Shown: one piece after another, positions 43,831 through 56,395 of the stretch | How the letters are laid out: each line of letters starts with the position of its first letter | Numbering within the stretch: the first letter of the stretch is position 1 | Assembly (NCBI RefSeq): GCF_000003815.2 | Contig: NC_049991.1 | Location: 21,232,112 to 21,296,111 of the forward strand | Length of the DNA: 64,000 bases | Source of the DNA: Branchiostoma floridae | Lineage: Eukaryota > Chordata > Leptocardii > Amphioxiformes > Branchiostomatidae | Direction of reading: 5' to 3' | Notes under the pieces: model-generated | Seen by the model: only the letters and a program-made list of their open reading frames with translations | Databases searched by the model: none | Told to the model about the DNA's origin: nothing | Made by a program: the position numbers and the translations under genes

Positions 43831-44799
43831 TGGTTAGGGCTCTCCCATCCAAGAACTGCCCGGACTTTTCTTTTATGAAGAACGAAAAAAGAATTACATA
43901 AAAAAGTAAGTGGATAATATTTTGCAAAGACGGAACAGAATCCTTTCCAATAGCGAGTAGCTGCCATTCGACCTTTAGTATTACCTGCGCGTCTAATCAA
44001 CGAGGTTAAATAATATTATATGTGTAAAGACATCGTTCTTTATCTATGAAACTTATTTCGTGATCAGTTATTTCGCGGGAGGTCGGCGGTCACAACGCGG
44101 CCGTAGACTCCAGTGGAAGTAAATATTGCATCACAAGTTACGCTTTCTCTATTAGGTCGTCTGTCTGTATTTCAGATTACACTATCAAGGCTGTATATCA
44201 TAAAGAGGGTGAGCCAGTCATTCGACTTGAAGCTCAGAGCCACCCACACTTTCAGCAATTGCAAACTTAGCACTAACCACCACCTAAAGCACAACAAGGG
44301 GCACTCCTTCTATCTCCAATCCACCTATATCTTAGACTGTTAACCCCGTTGGTACGAACGGGGACTTAGAGAGGCTGTATATGAGAAAATACATACCCCC
44401 CCCCCCCCCCCTCAACAGGAAAGGAGGCCTACTTATGGAACGTGTAAACTGTAAGTAAATACTTTTTTAGCAATATTTCTTATACCACAATGATATGCAG
44501 TGCAAAACTTACAGAAAAAAATCGGACCCGACCAGACAACAAACAAACTTTTGAGCATATATTGTACAGCAATTGACCAATGTTTGTAAATATGATGTTA
44601 GATATTGTAAGACATGCATACAAACAAACATGGTGGGATTTTTTTCTCTAGGATGAAAAATGTTGATGTGGCACGTGTAAAGGTCAGGGTTAAGTCTTTA
44701 CAGGGGGGCTGGAGCCATTTCATCACCTACAATTAGTGAAACAGCTGAGAACAACCCGAGATGGCGCTCGCCAATTGACCTTTACGTCGGCACGTGCCT

Positions 44800-44925
44800 C
44801 CGTACGTGACGTCGCAACGTCACTACGCCCACGTATCCGGCGTCGTGTCGCCCATCCCACCCGACCACTTGTCTGATCATCACTGCAGCATCCGGTACCG
44901 CCAACAGCAGGAGGTATAAAACGGC
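44800..44925 (+). promoter_or_regulatory. Possible orphan core promoter
   Basis: GTGACGTCGC (CRE-like) and a GC-rich stretch precede GAGGTATAAAACGG at 44911-44924. The layout resembles a TATA promoter with an expected start near 44945. An ATG at 44959 opens a 59-codon frame with no signal peptide or known domain and no clear splice donor. It may be a promoter of an unrecognised transcript or a chance match. Confidence 0.35.
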
Positions 44926-45117
44926 TGGGCAGAAATTAAAGGCGGGGTCGCGTGGAGTAAATGCAGGGAGTTCCGACTAAGTCCTGGCTTTCAATCCTAA
45001 GAACTTCAAGGCTACGGGACATACATTTCTTACAGGCCAGAAGTAAACAAAATAAGGTTTATCCGTGTCCTCTGGAACCGGCCACACTAAGAGCTTATCT
45101 AGCAGTGGTCTTGACAC

Positions 45118-45291
45118 TACAGTCAAACCTGTATTAGGGGCCACCTCTACAGAGTGTCCATAGTGGCCACTTTTTGTCAGTCCCTTGGGTATTTTATCTA
45201 TAAGTTGCCACCTCTATACAGAGGCCACCTGTCTATAGTGGCCAAATTTGTCCGGTCCCTTGAGTGGCCGCTATAGACAGGTTTGACTGTA
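45118..45291. mobile_element. MITE with TACAGTCAAACCTGT ends
   Basis: Inverted ends tacagtcaaacctgt and acaggtttgactgta with TA at the borders. The interior has repeated gccacctctatac/tatagtggcca inverted motifs. The TA border suits a Tc1/mariner-type element; this is inferred from the ends only. Confidence 0.9.
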
Positions 45292-45614
45292 CCAAGATAG
45301 ACGCTTAACAGTAGTATAGGTAAAAATTACGAATTGCCCAATCTTCTGTATAGATAAGGTGCCCAATGACATATTTAAGTATGGCATTTTGTGATGTCCA
45401 ACCGTTAAAACAGCTTTAGGTCTAGCAGTTAGAGACTTACGTGTACAACGAGGTTACGCTGGATTCAGTACACCAAAACTGTTTATCCTAAACAGGCTCA
45501 CTGTTCTGGGTAAATTCCCATATGTCTTTCCGATAAGTTCAGTGAACAGTAGGCCACAGGTTCACACATGGAAACAACGCTGCATCTCTAGACTGTAGTA
45601 GATGAAGGTCCTAT

Positions 45615-45922
45615 AAAGCTAAGGGGACAACCCGCTGCAATTTGTTCGTACGTTTTTTTGGAAGGCTACGTCCGCCACGTATTTCTGAAAACGTTCAGGC
45701 TGTACGGGGGGTGGGGGTTGGGGGGGCGGCAATCCACAGCCCGATGGCACACAAAGTTTTGCCTGCACGTTAAGTTCTACGGCGTGTCTGCGTGCTCCTA
45801 AATCCGTCGGATTCCCTACAAGTTCGTACGGAGGTGGTACTTACCACTTAAGGCTCCCAAAATATTGCCCACGATTTAGCACGTAGACAGCACGTATTTG
45901 CACGAACAGCGGGTCCTGACCT
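45615..45922. mobile_element. TIR element related to 48713-49044
   Basis: It begins agctaaggggacaacccgct and shares ggctacgtccgccacgtatttc, cgttcaggctgtac and cgtgtctgcgtgctcc, in reverse orientation, with the element at 48713. Its right end is degraded (gaacagcgggtcc). Confidence 0.7.
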
Positions 45923-46214
45923 GGTTCGAGCCAAGGTCGATGACCCGGTTTCACTTGGCGGTTAGATAACTTCAGGCTACAGAGTGATGTGGTTTCATTC
46001 GAGTGGAGCTCGGCTAACAATGGCGTTAACAGCCTGTCCGATAACGCGTCTAATCAGCACCGCGGGGCACCAGTACAGCCTGTACCCATAGTAGGGAATT
46101 AGGCAGGTAATACAACATAATAAAATGGTACTGGAGTTCGCCTGGTTCTACATGATAAGGCAACGCGGGTGATAAACGTCACATAGTATGGAGTCGCGGT
46201 CAGTGACCTACATT

Positions 46215-46425
46215 GGACTTGACTTGACTTTATTCAGATCCACTTTTAGCTATTACAACATTATGTTGCCAGCTATTCTTCCAGTGGTCTACATAAAATA
46301 CAAAACATTATATGTACATTGCAAACTATTCAACTGAGAGGAAATCAAGTTCATTTAGTAACTGTGTTCCAGTGGCAAGCCATTCGGTAGAGGAAACGCT
46401 TCCTTTCTGCATTGGTCCTAGGTTT
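46215..46425 (-). mobile_element. Possible retroelement 3' end
   Basis: Read on the minus strand, a short frame AERKRFLYRMACHWNTVTK stops and is followed by an AT-rich tail ending in tcaagtcaagtcc repeats. This resembles the 3' end of a LINE-like element. Too short to assign. Confidence 0.4.
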
Positions 46426-47289
46426 TGACAGTACCTCTACGCCAGTTCAAGTCACGTGGTTTTAAGTCTCTATGTGTTTTTTTATGTTGCTTTTGGACAG
46501 ACGAGGACTTCGTGGGACTGCACCCAAATTAGTAACTTATTTTAGTAACAGTGCCACATACACACTACAGACAGAAGGTAAAGGTAAACTTTTATTTGTA
46601 CCTCTCCTACCGAAGTCAGGTACCAATTTTTACACCTGGGTATAGTGTGGAAGGTCGTGTAAAGTGCCTCTCCCAAGGGCACAACGTCGGGGGCACGGCA
46701 GGTATGTCGAACTCGGGACCTCTAGATTCCGGTAACGCCCCACACGACTCCGCGGAATCGTCTTGGTTGACGGTACAGTCTGTGTCTTGCTGCCCTGCTG
46801 CTATAGTTATTGTGCATGTCATTTATCTATTTTGTGTACTATCAGCGATATTCAGAATACACAACACCGTATATCTGCAAGGTTGATTTTCAATAAAGAT
46901 TGACGTTGATTGTTGTGCATGTGAAGCGTATTTTGATGATATAATTGATTGATGTAGGTGAAGCGTACTTTGGTGATATAGTCTAGATGTTAAGAGAGAT
47001 GCATGCGTCCTTGGCAGTGTAGGCGACGATCGATTTAACCGATGATCGATTTAACCGATGATATAGATATAGACATAGATAGATTGGTAGATAGTTAGCG
47101 GCCGATTTGAACTTCTCATGTGGTTATCATTAGTGCATCACATTGATATATTTGTTTAAAGATTGCAATGATGACATGCAAAATAACGTCGCAATAGAAT
47201 CATGAAATTCAAATCAAAACTTACATTCCCTGGCCGCACCTGGGGCAATTACTGTCGTATTGAGGTCACCTGAGTGGCGCCAAATGGCC

Positions 47290-47410
47290 GCTCGCTCCAT
47301 ACTTTTACGTTTTGTATAATATACCCAGTGTGAAATCAAAGATTACACATATCCTATTTAGGTTGCAATGAGAGCGCAGCGCGATCGCCGTCTAGTGGAA
47401 AGGGGGCCTT
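47290..47410. mobile_element. MITE family 2, right half
   Basis: It contains acttttacgttttgtataat, acccagtgtgaaatcaaag and gatcgccgtctagtggaaag before ggggcc. The left half is missing or diverged. Confidence 0.7.
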
Positions 47411-47747
47411 AGCGATCGCAGTTTAATGCAAATCCGGCCTTACAGCCGGGATCTCCGCCGGCATGTGCCGGCCACGTGTGTCTGTTTGCTGCACGGCGGG
47501 ACCTCACTGTTTGATAGGAAAACAGGAGAAGACGACACCCTGGCAGGGCGCACTGGAAGGTTCTAGCAGAGTACGCGGTGTGAGGAGCTCCTCCACCATT
47601 ACCTGCAGACTGGAGAAATAAACCTCTTCTTAACACCATATCTACGTCTCGGCGTCCATGGGGTGCAAAAGTTGAGACTGTACCGTCGTCTCGTCAAGCT
47701 ACAGGATTACCCAACCACAGGTAAGAATAACGTCACGTTTCCACAAA

Positions 47748-47902
47748 GGGGCCCGACCGGGCAGTGTTGGGGAACGAAAAGTACGCTGCTGTAAAAGACA
47801 ACAAAGGCACAAGACGTACCAAAAATAATTCAACAGCATGACTCATTTATTGTCATAAACTGTAATTTTTTTGGTTCCGCAAACAGCCCGACCGGGCCCC
47901 AG
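47748..47902. mobile_element. Small inverted-repeat element, copy 2
   Basis: Counterpart of 1088-1238: ccgaccgggcagtgttggg on the left and acagcccgaccgggcccc on the right. Confidence 0.5.
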
Positions 47903-48087
47903 GTAGGCCTAACAGGATTTGACGTAGGCCTAACAGGAAATTTGTTATATGTTTATCGCAAATACCTGCTCGATGGCTAATGGCAGGAAAATTTAGGAGA
48001 CAGAGACAGAGAAAGCAGTATATCATGTGTGTATACTAGTCTTAAAAGCTTAAAAATGTAAGAGTACGTCTACATATTACATGTATA

Positions 48088-48096
48088 TATATATAT

Positions 48097-48139
<43 letters not shown>

Positions 48140-48205
48140 CAGATAGATAGATAGATAGATAGATAGACAGACTGATAGATATTAGATAGAGAGAGAGAGA
48201 TAGTG
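48088..48205. repeat. Compound GA / CAGA / GATA microsatellite
   Basis: gagagaga, then cagacagacaga, then tagatagatagat runs. Confidence 0.95.
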
Positions 48206-48712
48206 TATGTAATACATATATGTAGATTGTATACTTGACAGGCTATGTATATAATGATGGTTGACTCTTTGTATTGGCTGCGTAGAAATCGGCATTCTAA
48301 GTCTCTTTTTTAGCAAAAGATTCTTTAAAAATCGTTCGAATGGTGCAGGAAACATTACCACAGAATTGAACGCGCCGTCAGTTCGACACTTTGATGAAGT
48401 TCAAGTCCTCTTATTAATGGTTGCGTAGAAACATTGACTATTTATTAACGCCAGCATTTTGTAATAAAATCATAAATCAACACTTGTTTTTATGACGTGT
48501 ATTGATGCTCAATTCATACATGTAATATAAGTAGGCTGAATACGCCGTATCAAATTACATACTAGCGGAAAATTCCTAGAAGTGAGGATGACATAATATA
48601 GCATTGCGCAACATGCCTATGTTATGTAACATTGATATATCAGCGGTGTCAGAAGCTGGGAAATTACACTGAGTTTAGATCAGGACTTAACGCCGAGTCG
48701 CAGTTTGTTGTA

Positions 48713-49044
48713 AAGCTAATAAGGGCACAACCCGCCGTACGTGCAAATACGTGCTGTCTGCGTGCCAAAACGTGGGTAATCTTTTGGGATCCGTAAGTGG
48801 TAAGTACCGCCTCCGTACGAACTCGTCGGGAATCCGACGGATTTTGGAGCACGCAGACACGCTGTGGTACTTTACGTGCAGGCAAAACTTGCCATCGGAC
48901 TGCCGATTCGCCCCCATACGTGCCAGTACGGCCGACACGCCTGCCCTGTACAGCCTGAACGTTTTCAGAAATACGTGGCAGACGTGGCCATACAAAAGAA
49001 ACGTAGGGACTAATTGCACTTACGGCGGGTTGTGCCATTAGCTT
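48713..49044. mobile_element. ~330-bp TIR element
   Basis: Inverted ends aagctaataagggcacaacc and ggttgtgccattagctt, continuing as cgccgtacgtgcaa / ttgcacttacggcg. Open frames on both strands run through it because it is a fold-back GC-rich sequence; no transposase is recognised. Confidence 0.85.
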
Positions 49045-49059
49045 AACTTAATTAAGATG

Positions 49060-49560
49060 AATCGGCTACGGACCACCATTGCAGTAGCACCTGTATCAAT
49101 CATTCAGCTCAACACTGTTATGGTAGATATACACACTTGTACTGGGTGGGAACGTTGCACAAACATTGAGCAAGACTATCCCCAACGCCTACGGCTACAG
49201 TTATACCTATGTATTCCTCATTCAACTCAACATCGTTATGGTAGATATGTACACTTGTAACGGGGAGACGACATAACACACACTATGGACTTAATTCATG
49301 CCTACATCACTAATTCAACTCAACAACGTAGTGTGCATTTGTACCAGAGCGAGACCAAAACACACACCCTGTGCAAGACAAGTCCCTGCCACCCACGGCT
49401 ACAGTTATACCTAGTATATTACTCGTTCATACTCTCCTCAATATCGTTTTGTTAGATATATCATGGTCAGACAAATCCCCACCACCCATGACCACAGTAG
49501 CACCTATATCAATCATTCAACTCAACACTGTTATGCTAGATATACACAATTGTCAAAAAA
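49060..49560. repeat. Diverged tandem repeats with CAATCATTCAGCTCAACA core
   Basis: catt(c/a)a(g/a)ctcaaca.(t/c)gttatg.tagatat recurs at about 49095, 49210 and 49515, with related words near 49310 and 49430. Confidence 0.6.
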
Positions 49561-49814
49561 CATTCTACCAAGGTATGATATGGACTGCTGAGAGCTACAT
49601 TTGGGGTTTGACTTCTTTTCAAATACAAATGTTTAACTGCAAATACAGAGAATGGAAATGTAGTTTCTCCCCATATTTGTATATGGCAGAGCCAATGAAG
49701 CACCTGTGTATGCACAAGTTCAATGGCAAGGCAGTGGTAGAAATGATCACTTCTTCATGAAACATTTCGTACCTGAGCATGTAACGTCTGCATGTAACGT
49801 TAACCCTGCTATTA

Positions 49815-50873
49815 TACCCCCTTTCCACTAGGACGGCGCTCTCACGGCGCTCTCTCTGCGACCTCAAATTTGGAAGAGCGCGGTGAGAGCGCGGTGGGAT
49901 CGCCAAGGTCGCCATGGGAGCGCACAGAGAGCGCGGTGGGAGCGCCATGGTCGCCATGGTCGCCATCACCTCCGCGACTGTTTTGAACTTGCTCAAAACA
50001 GTCGCCGTGAGAGCGCCGGGGACGGCGATCCAACGATGAGCGCAGAGAGAGCGCCAAGAGAGCGCGCAGCGAGCGCCGTGAGCGCCAACAGAGCGCACAG
50101 CGAGCGCGGCGAGCGCAATAGGTCTCAACAGTGGTTTATGATACCAATTTAGCTTTGACGGCGCTCTCACCGCGCTCTCTCTGCGCTCTCAACTGCGGTT
50201 TGTGAAGAAGTATATTTGACACACACAGAACCCGGAGAAACGTTCAAAATCTACCGGTAATGTGCAATTAAACAATCTGAGATGAGATAACCAAGGTTTA
50301 AAAAAACAAAGGCTTATCATTTTTCAACGTATTTTTTTAATTTCAACATCATGACATTAGGTTTTGTTGTCCTTCATCTGTGCATTTAGATTATTGAAGT
50401 CCTATTTTCAATAAATCAAAGTGTTTCAGTGCTGTATGACTTACACTAATAACGTGGCATGATAAAGAAATTTATGGTGAACAAGCTACATGACAGATTT
50501 AAGAAAAAAGCAGCGAGACAAACGTGTATATTTCAAGCTGATTGACTGTACCGTGACCAAAATTGGATTTGTTTACAGCCTTGATTTTATACTTTGAATG
50601 TTATGTAAGACGTAAAAGAAGACTTGAAGGATACCAAAATACACTTTTCGTCAAAAGATTCGTTCTTTATCTCTGAAATTCGTTGAGTAACCTTTCGAAC
50701 CTTTGCTAGCTCATAAAAAGATGCTGACATTTGAGTTTTTCGTCGCGGTGAGAGCGCGCTGGGGTCGCCGGAGAGATTCCACTAGAGCAGATTTTCTGGC
50801 GTCGCGGCGCTCTCACCGCGCTCTGGCCAATTTTCCATCGCAGCGAGAGCGCCGTCAAGTGGAAAGGGGGCCT
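49815..50873. mobile_element. Expanded MITE family 2 member, ~1.06 kb
   Basis: Left end accccctttccactaggacg and right end gccgtcaagtggaaaggggg match the family ends. The interior at 49865-50205 is dense in gagagcgc / gcgctctc words on both strands. A fragment with ttctttatctctgaaattcg (family 1 interior) lies near 50660. It appears to be a composite of nested elements. Confidence 0.65.
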
Positions 50874-50879
50874 TAGTGA

Positions 50880-51420
50880 TAAGTATGATGGGTTTCTGAT
50901 CATGTCCATCATGTGGCCGGCATTGCATACGGGTTGGAGTATACTCATCAGGCGTGCAAACTTTTCCACAAGCGTGCAAGTCGGTGGTTGGGAAGGGGAT
51001 GTGGTGGACGTCCTTTGTATTTATGTTTGCATCATTTGGTTTGGCCAGTAGGACACAAGCTGGTGAGCAGCAACAGCACACGTGAAGGCCGCGGCCTGGC
51101 TGCGGTTTTTACTGTCGCATTTATCTCGTCACGAACATGCAAATGAGCAAACGCCCGACTTCACGACCATATGTAGTCAGAATATGACTGGCTGCAGTAT
51201 TGGCATGGAACGATATAATAATTAACGGCACTCATCCAGCTCAAAACCATACAGCAGATGGAATTAGTGATTAAGGCACAAACCATTTCAACAGGGAAAG
51301 AAGGAAAACCAAAACTATCTAAAAGAGGAAACATTTGACAGAAATCTTCCGTATCCCGTTGTATATATCGATTCGTAGCGAAATATGAAAGTTCATTTTC
51401 TTATCATCACGTCACCCACA
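50880..51420. other. Gene-free stretch
   Basis: No exon or named repeat recognised. Confidence 0.4.
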
Positions 51421-51439
51421 AACTAATTAAAAGATCTCA

Positions 51440-53900
51440 GAATCTAGCTTTTTTTTTGCAATGGTTGACATGGCAGGCTCGTTTACATATGCACAGGTTG
51501 ATTGTACGCGAGTAAATGCCAGCAGTTCCGTCCATGCCAGAAATCACCACTTCATGTCTGCTCTTAGTGGTACGTTTTGCGGGCTCTAACCGAGGTCAAT
51601 TGTGTAGATGTCGCCAGAAATATCTAAGAGCCTGATCTTGATGAGCAATGCCCTTTCTATTGGATGGTCGAATTCGAACTCTATATCTTTACATGGACTT
51701 CAGCTTTCCCCGATCAGGTTGTCACGACAGATACACTGACGTATGTGCAGGTTACCTGTACGAGTAAATGCCAGGGCTTTCCAGTGCCAGAAATCAACAC
51801 TTCATGAAGAACCTTGTGGTTGTTTCCGTAATGTCAGTTCCTAGTGGTACGTATAACGGTTGCTGTAAGCGAATTTGATGTGGACTGTCATCATGCAGTC
51901 ATAGCTTTAAATCTGCTGTTGATGAGTAATGAGGGTAAGGCGCATTCGAACTCTTAATCTTTGAATCTCAAGCTTAATTCTTGATCTTATGACAGACTAG
52001 TCTTAACCAGTCCTGTCACCCATAAACTACCGCTCATGGATGTCAGTTTTCCTCGCAGACATAGTGACGTGCGTGCAAGTTCGCTGTACAAGTGAATGTC
52101 ATCACTCTTTAATGCTAGAAATCATCACGTGCACTTCACGAACAACCTCGCGATTGAGTCTGCAATGCCTGTGCTCTTAGTGGTACGTATGACGGTTCGT
52201 AAGCGAGTTCGATATGTGGCTGCCATCAGGAATTACAAGCTTAAAGTCAGCTCTGGAAGAATTCAGTCCTTTCCATTAGCATGCAAAGCGGGTGAATTCC
52301 AAATCACAGTCTCCAGACCTTGTTTGCATTATTGTTGTTTTTTTGTGTGTGTGTCACATGTTGTGGTCTCAAATCATCAGTATCACGCAAGTTGGTAAGC
52401 GGCTCGACAGAGGCCGTACTTATCACTATAATCAACTCAAAATCGTCAATCCGAAGGGAAGGGCAATTAGCAAGGCACAAACTGTTTCATAGGTATGTGT
52501 ATGTCTATTTATCTTTTTTGTAATATGCTTTTATTTCCTTGTATGTAAATACTGGGCCCTATTGAAAATCAGTTTATCTAAACCAAATAGGCCACCCAGG
52601 CGTTTGAAAATAAGCAAACAAAAAACAAATAGAAAAGCGGAAACAAATGACAAACGCCCGATAGAAATCTCCTGATTCGGATACTCATTGGTGTCTGGAA
52701 CATGACAGACGTTTCCTGGCCTGTCATCTCATCCATAAACTACGGCTCATGGATTACAGGTTTCCTCGTCATGGTTGAAATGGCAGACTCATTTTTGAAA
52801 TATGTTACGAGTGCACTTGCATTGCTTTTTAATGCTAGAAGTCACCACTTCATAAAGCACGTACTGTCATATGGCCAAAAACCTTTAGCCTGAAACCTTT
52901 TCCCAGGAGCCATGATTGTAACGACCGACTCAGTGACGTATTGTGAAGGTTCGTTGCACGAGTGCACATCATTGCTTGTCAGTGCTAAATGTCGCCACTT
53001 CAGTCGTGAAGGACGTAGCAGTGACACTAATGTCAGACTTTAGCCCTGCTGGTGGTGATAAGTATGACAGTTTCTAAATGCCACTGTGTTGCTTCTCCAG
53101 AAGCCATGTTTGAAATGACAGACTCAGTGACGTTGTACATCATTGTGAGGTGAGTGTACATCATTGCTTTTCAGTGAGAAAAGTCATCAATTCTTAACGC
53201 ACGTACCAAGAGACTGTTATCATAATGTCAGAATTTAGCCCTCTTAGTAGTGATAAGTGTGACGGTTTCTAAATGAATTCGCCATGTGACTGTAATCAAA
53301 CATCGATTGAAACTTATCCTACAGGAGCCATGGTTGTAACGGCAGACTCAGTAACGTGCAGGTTCGTGGTGAGAGTACACATTATTGCTTTTCAGTGCTA
53401 GAAGTAAACCACTTCATCCGTACATAGTTTCATCAGGTTGGTAGGCCAAAGTCGTCTTTACAACCTTCCTTTAATTAAGTTTGTGCTGATAAAGGCGACA
53501 GATGGTCGTCGTAACGTTTACTGAAGAAGTAAATGTCGAAGAAGACTTTGTTCAATTCAATCATGAAGCACGTACCAGAGACTGTAATGTCAGATTTCAG
53601 CCCTGCTGGTAATGATAAGTGTGAAGGCTTCTAAATGCATTCAAAAGGCATAGCTTAAAACCTTTTCTCGTGGAGATGCTGGTTATAATGGTAATAAGGC
53701 AGACTCAGTGACGTGCAGTCCCATTCTATGGGTTAATGCCAGTTCTTTTCGGTGGTATATAGACAGCGACACTAATGAAATACCACGTGCTAGAGACTGT
53801 ATTGAGTGCATGTAGTGCTGCTTTTAGTCGTAAGTGAGGTCTATATGATGTTGTCATCAGGTCTCGCTTAAAGACAGCTCTTGAGGAGTCAAGCATTTTT
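51440..53900. repeat. Long degenerate tandem array, 200-400 bp units
   Basis: Diverged units recur from about 51440 to 53900. Each has parts of: (a/g)tggttg.aatggcagactc, gtgacgt..g.aggttc, gagt.aatgtcat.actt, tgctagaa.tcacc, acttcat.aa..acgtac, taatgtcag and tag.cctgct.gtggtgataag. The units are too diverged for exact borders by eye. No protein-coding pattern. Confidence 0.65.
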
Positions 53901-54525
53901 CATAAGTGTATCTCGAGAGCGGGGGGGGGGGGGTAAATTCGAATTCCCAACCTTCAGATCGATAGAAGCGGTTCGTTCAACGGTTCGTTTGGTTTGGATG
54001 GATCGTCCAACGTAGCCCTTGTTGAACTTTTAAACCCATTTCACGCAACCGTGTCATGGTGGCCTAAGAGGTCTAAGGTGCTGCGTTTAGGTTTTGTTTT
54101 GCAGGCGTGAGTTAAAACCGCACTTACAACAAAGTCTTTTTTCTTTGTTCAACAAATCCCATGTAATGTCTTTTGAAAGAAAATAGACCAATTCAAGACT
54201 TCGATGTTTGACTTACCTCTTTTCGTGCGCTTTTGTTTAACATCCAGGATTTTTTCCCAAAATACGCACCGGCCAGCTTTTCAAAAAAGCTTTCTTGTTT
54301 TGCATCACTGGTATGGTCTCTTCCAGTAGCACGCAAGTTTAATTAGCAACAATAGCAATGCCAAATATTCGGTCCCTCCACCTCAAGTTCCCGGGTTGCC
54401 TTTTTCTAAGCCAAAAGTGCTATTATGGTTCCTTCATTTGTTGACTTCTTTTGACTTGTCCAGAGATTTCATCACTAATTTTGATGGTCTTTTTACATAG
54501 CACAAGTCGATTTTAGAAAACGTGT

Positions 54526-54765
54526 TAAAGGACTATCACTATGCTTGAGGCACCGGTGTGGCACTGGGGGGTTCGTAGATGACTCAACATATTTCAGAGA
54601 TAAGAAAAGCGTTTTGTGTAGTTTGTTGTCTTCAAGCTCATGCGTTTACGTATTACGCAATATCTGAATTATTTCAAAACGCGCAAATAGCAAAACAGTG
54701 CCGCAGTGAACGAAACCCACCATGCCGCACCGGTGCCCCAAGTGCAGTGAGAGTCCCCCTTTAGA
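54526..54765. mobile_element. MITE family 1, copy 4
   Basis: Diverged ends (gaggcaccggtgtggcac and gtgccgcagtgaacg..gtgagagtccccctt). The interior cagagataagaaaagc and gtttacgtattacgcaatat fits the family. Confidence 0.75.
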
Positions 54766-54856
54766 CACTTGGAATTCCAGCTCCAGGGTTGGTCACGTGT
54801 GTAGTAGGTGGTATAAAGATTGAGCGTGCCGGCAGACTAGCCATGTACTCCACACT

Positions 54857-55350
54857 GCTAATCTCCAAGCAGATTCCACAATGGCATAAGACAGTATCAA
54901 ACTGGCCAAGGAGTGTAGTCAGCACTCCTCTGCCAGCTTTTGATACTATCTTATGCTACCGTATGATCTGCTTGGAGATTACCACACTGCCAGAAACCTG
55001 GCCGCTGGCATGCTTCACTCTGCCAAGGTCAGACTTGTGTAAACTGGGCTGAACTTGTTTTCTTGTCACCCTGGGTGTCACTGTGCTGTTAAAACATCCG
55101 TCATACATTCTCTGGAACTAAGTCTGACGTCTGACACCGCTACCTACCAGGCCCCACATGCCGCTGGAAAAAAATTAGAATTTGGCCAAAACAGGGTAAT
55201 CTCCAAGCAGATTCTACGGTAGCATAAGGAGTCAAGCTAGCTTAGGAGAGCGTTTCGCTACATGGCAAATGGACACCTCTTTGCTTACTACACTCCTTGG
55301 CCAGTTTGATACTATCTTATGGCATTGTAGGATCTGCTTGGAGATTACCT
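54857..55350. repeat. Nested inverted repeats with CTCCAAGCAGAT core
   Basis: taatctccaagcagattcca at 54860 reappears inverted as gatctgcttggagattac at 54964 and 55330, and again directly at 55197. The longest arms (54860-54921 and 55286-55348) share actacactccttggccagtt or its complement. Likely several copies of one fold-back element. Confidence 0.75.
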
Positions 55351-55898
55351 ACAGGGTGCCAGGTAATATCTCACCTGGCCAGGTGGCACCCCTCCCGGGA
55401 TGTTTTCATACTAGGTGGGGAGGGGCTATTATCGAACAATGGGGGAAATCTGGGAAAGTTTGGGCCAAAGGTGGTTGAAAAATGGACAATTAACGGGTGG
55501 TCTTTAAAGTGACTTAGCCGTCTGAGTAGGTGTAAAATTGAGGCTTATTGGGTTTAAATTTGGGCCTCTTAGCTGGTCGCTGTAGATCTGCAGAGTCGTT
55601 TTTGGTTTACTTTTGCTTGTCAGATCGAATATCTTAAGAACCTCTAAATGGATTGATCACGACGATATTTCTAGGCTTTGGTCCGACCTGGCAAGGGTTA
55701 AAACTCTAACTAGATTCCAAATGCAAGGCGAACATTCCCCAAACGAATGTCGTACGCTCCCTCGGCCATTGGCCCCGTTCAGGAGTTGAGGCAAGGTGAG
55801 ATCATCCATAACGCGTTTGGCAGGACAAACCCGTGAAACCGATCGGTTCTGCCGTTGGTAAAGGCAGAGAAGTTACGGATGGCGCGCCGATGACAGCC

Positions 55899-56010
55899 GT
55901 AACAGTGCTGTGAGAACACTCCTGGCAATAGAACAATGGCTCGTGCATATAAAAAACCACTTACATGTGAACTAGCGGTCGATTTCGCGCCTGCAGTCAG
56001 GGACTGTGGT
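55899..56010. repeat. Direct repeat flanking a MITE, left copy
   Basis: acagtgctgtgagaacactc ... gcggtcgatttcgcgcctgc matches 56285-56395 across about 110 bases. Confidence 0.8.
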
Positions 56011-56021
56011 GAACCTCGCTT

Positions 56022-56275
56022 ATACCCCCTTTCCTCTAGGACGGCGATCTCGCCGCGCTCTCTCTGCGCCCTTAGATTTGACAGATCGCTCAACGAATTG
56101 TATAGCAAAAAGCTAATATCTTAAAAATTTTGGTTGTTTTGTCGTCTTCTAAGTCTTCTCTACGTACGTTTTGTATGATGTACCCAGTGTGAAAGTGAAG
56201 GTGTGTTACACAGATCCTATTTAGGTCGCAGTGAGAGCGCAGCGCGATCGCCGTCTAGCGGAAAGTGGCCCTTAA
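56022..56275. mobile_element. MITE family 2, copy between direct repeats
   Basis: Left end taccccctttcctctaggac; right end gatcgccgtctagcggaaag. The interior includes gacagatcgctcaacgaatt and acccagtgtgaaagtgaagg. Confidence 0.85.
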
Positions 56276-56284
56276 TGACTGGCT

Positions 56285-56395
56285 TAACAGTGCTGTGAGA
56301 ACACTCCTGGCCATTCAACAATGGTTCGTGCATACCAAAGACCGCTTAGATGCGGACTAGCGGTCGATTTCGCGCCTGCAGCCATAGTCTGTGTT
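56285..56395. repeat. Direct repeat flanking a MITE, right copy
   Basis: acagtgctgtgagaacactc ... gcggtcgatttcgcgcctgc, matching 55899-56010 with scattered differences. Confidence 0.8.

Noticed and set aside
48664-49041. Overlapping 96-124 codon frames on both strands
   Set aside because: They fall in a fold-back transposable element; frames on both strands reflect its inverted structure, not coding.
49619-50170. 183-codon minus-strand frame rich in Arg, Ala and Ser
   Set aside because: It runs through the GAGAGCGC-rich MITE interior; composition is explained by the repeat.
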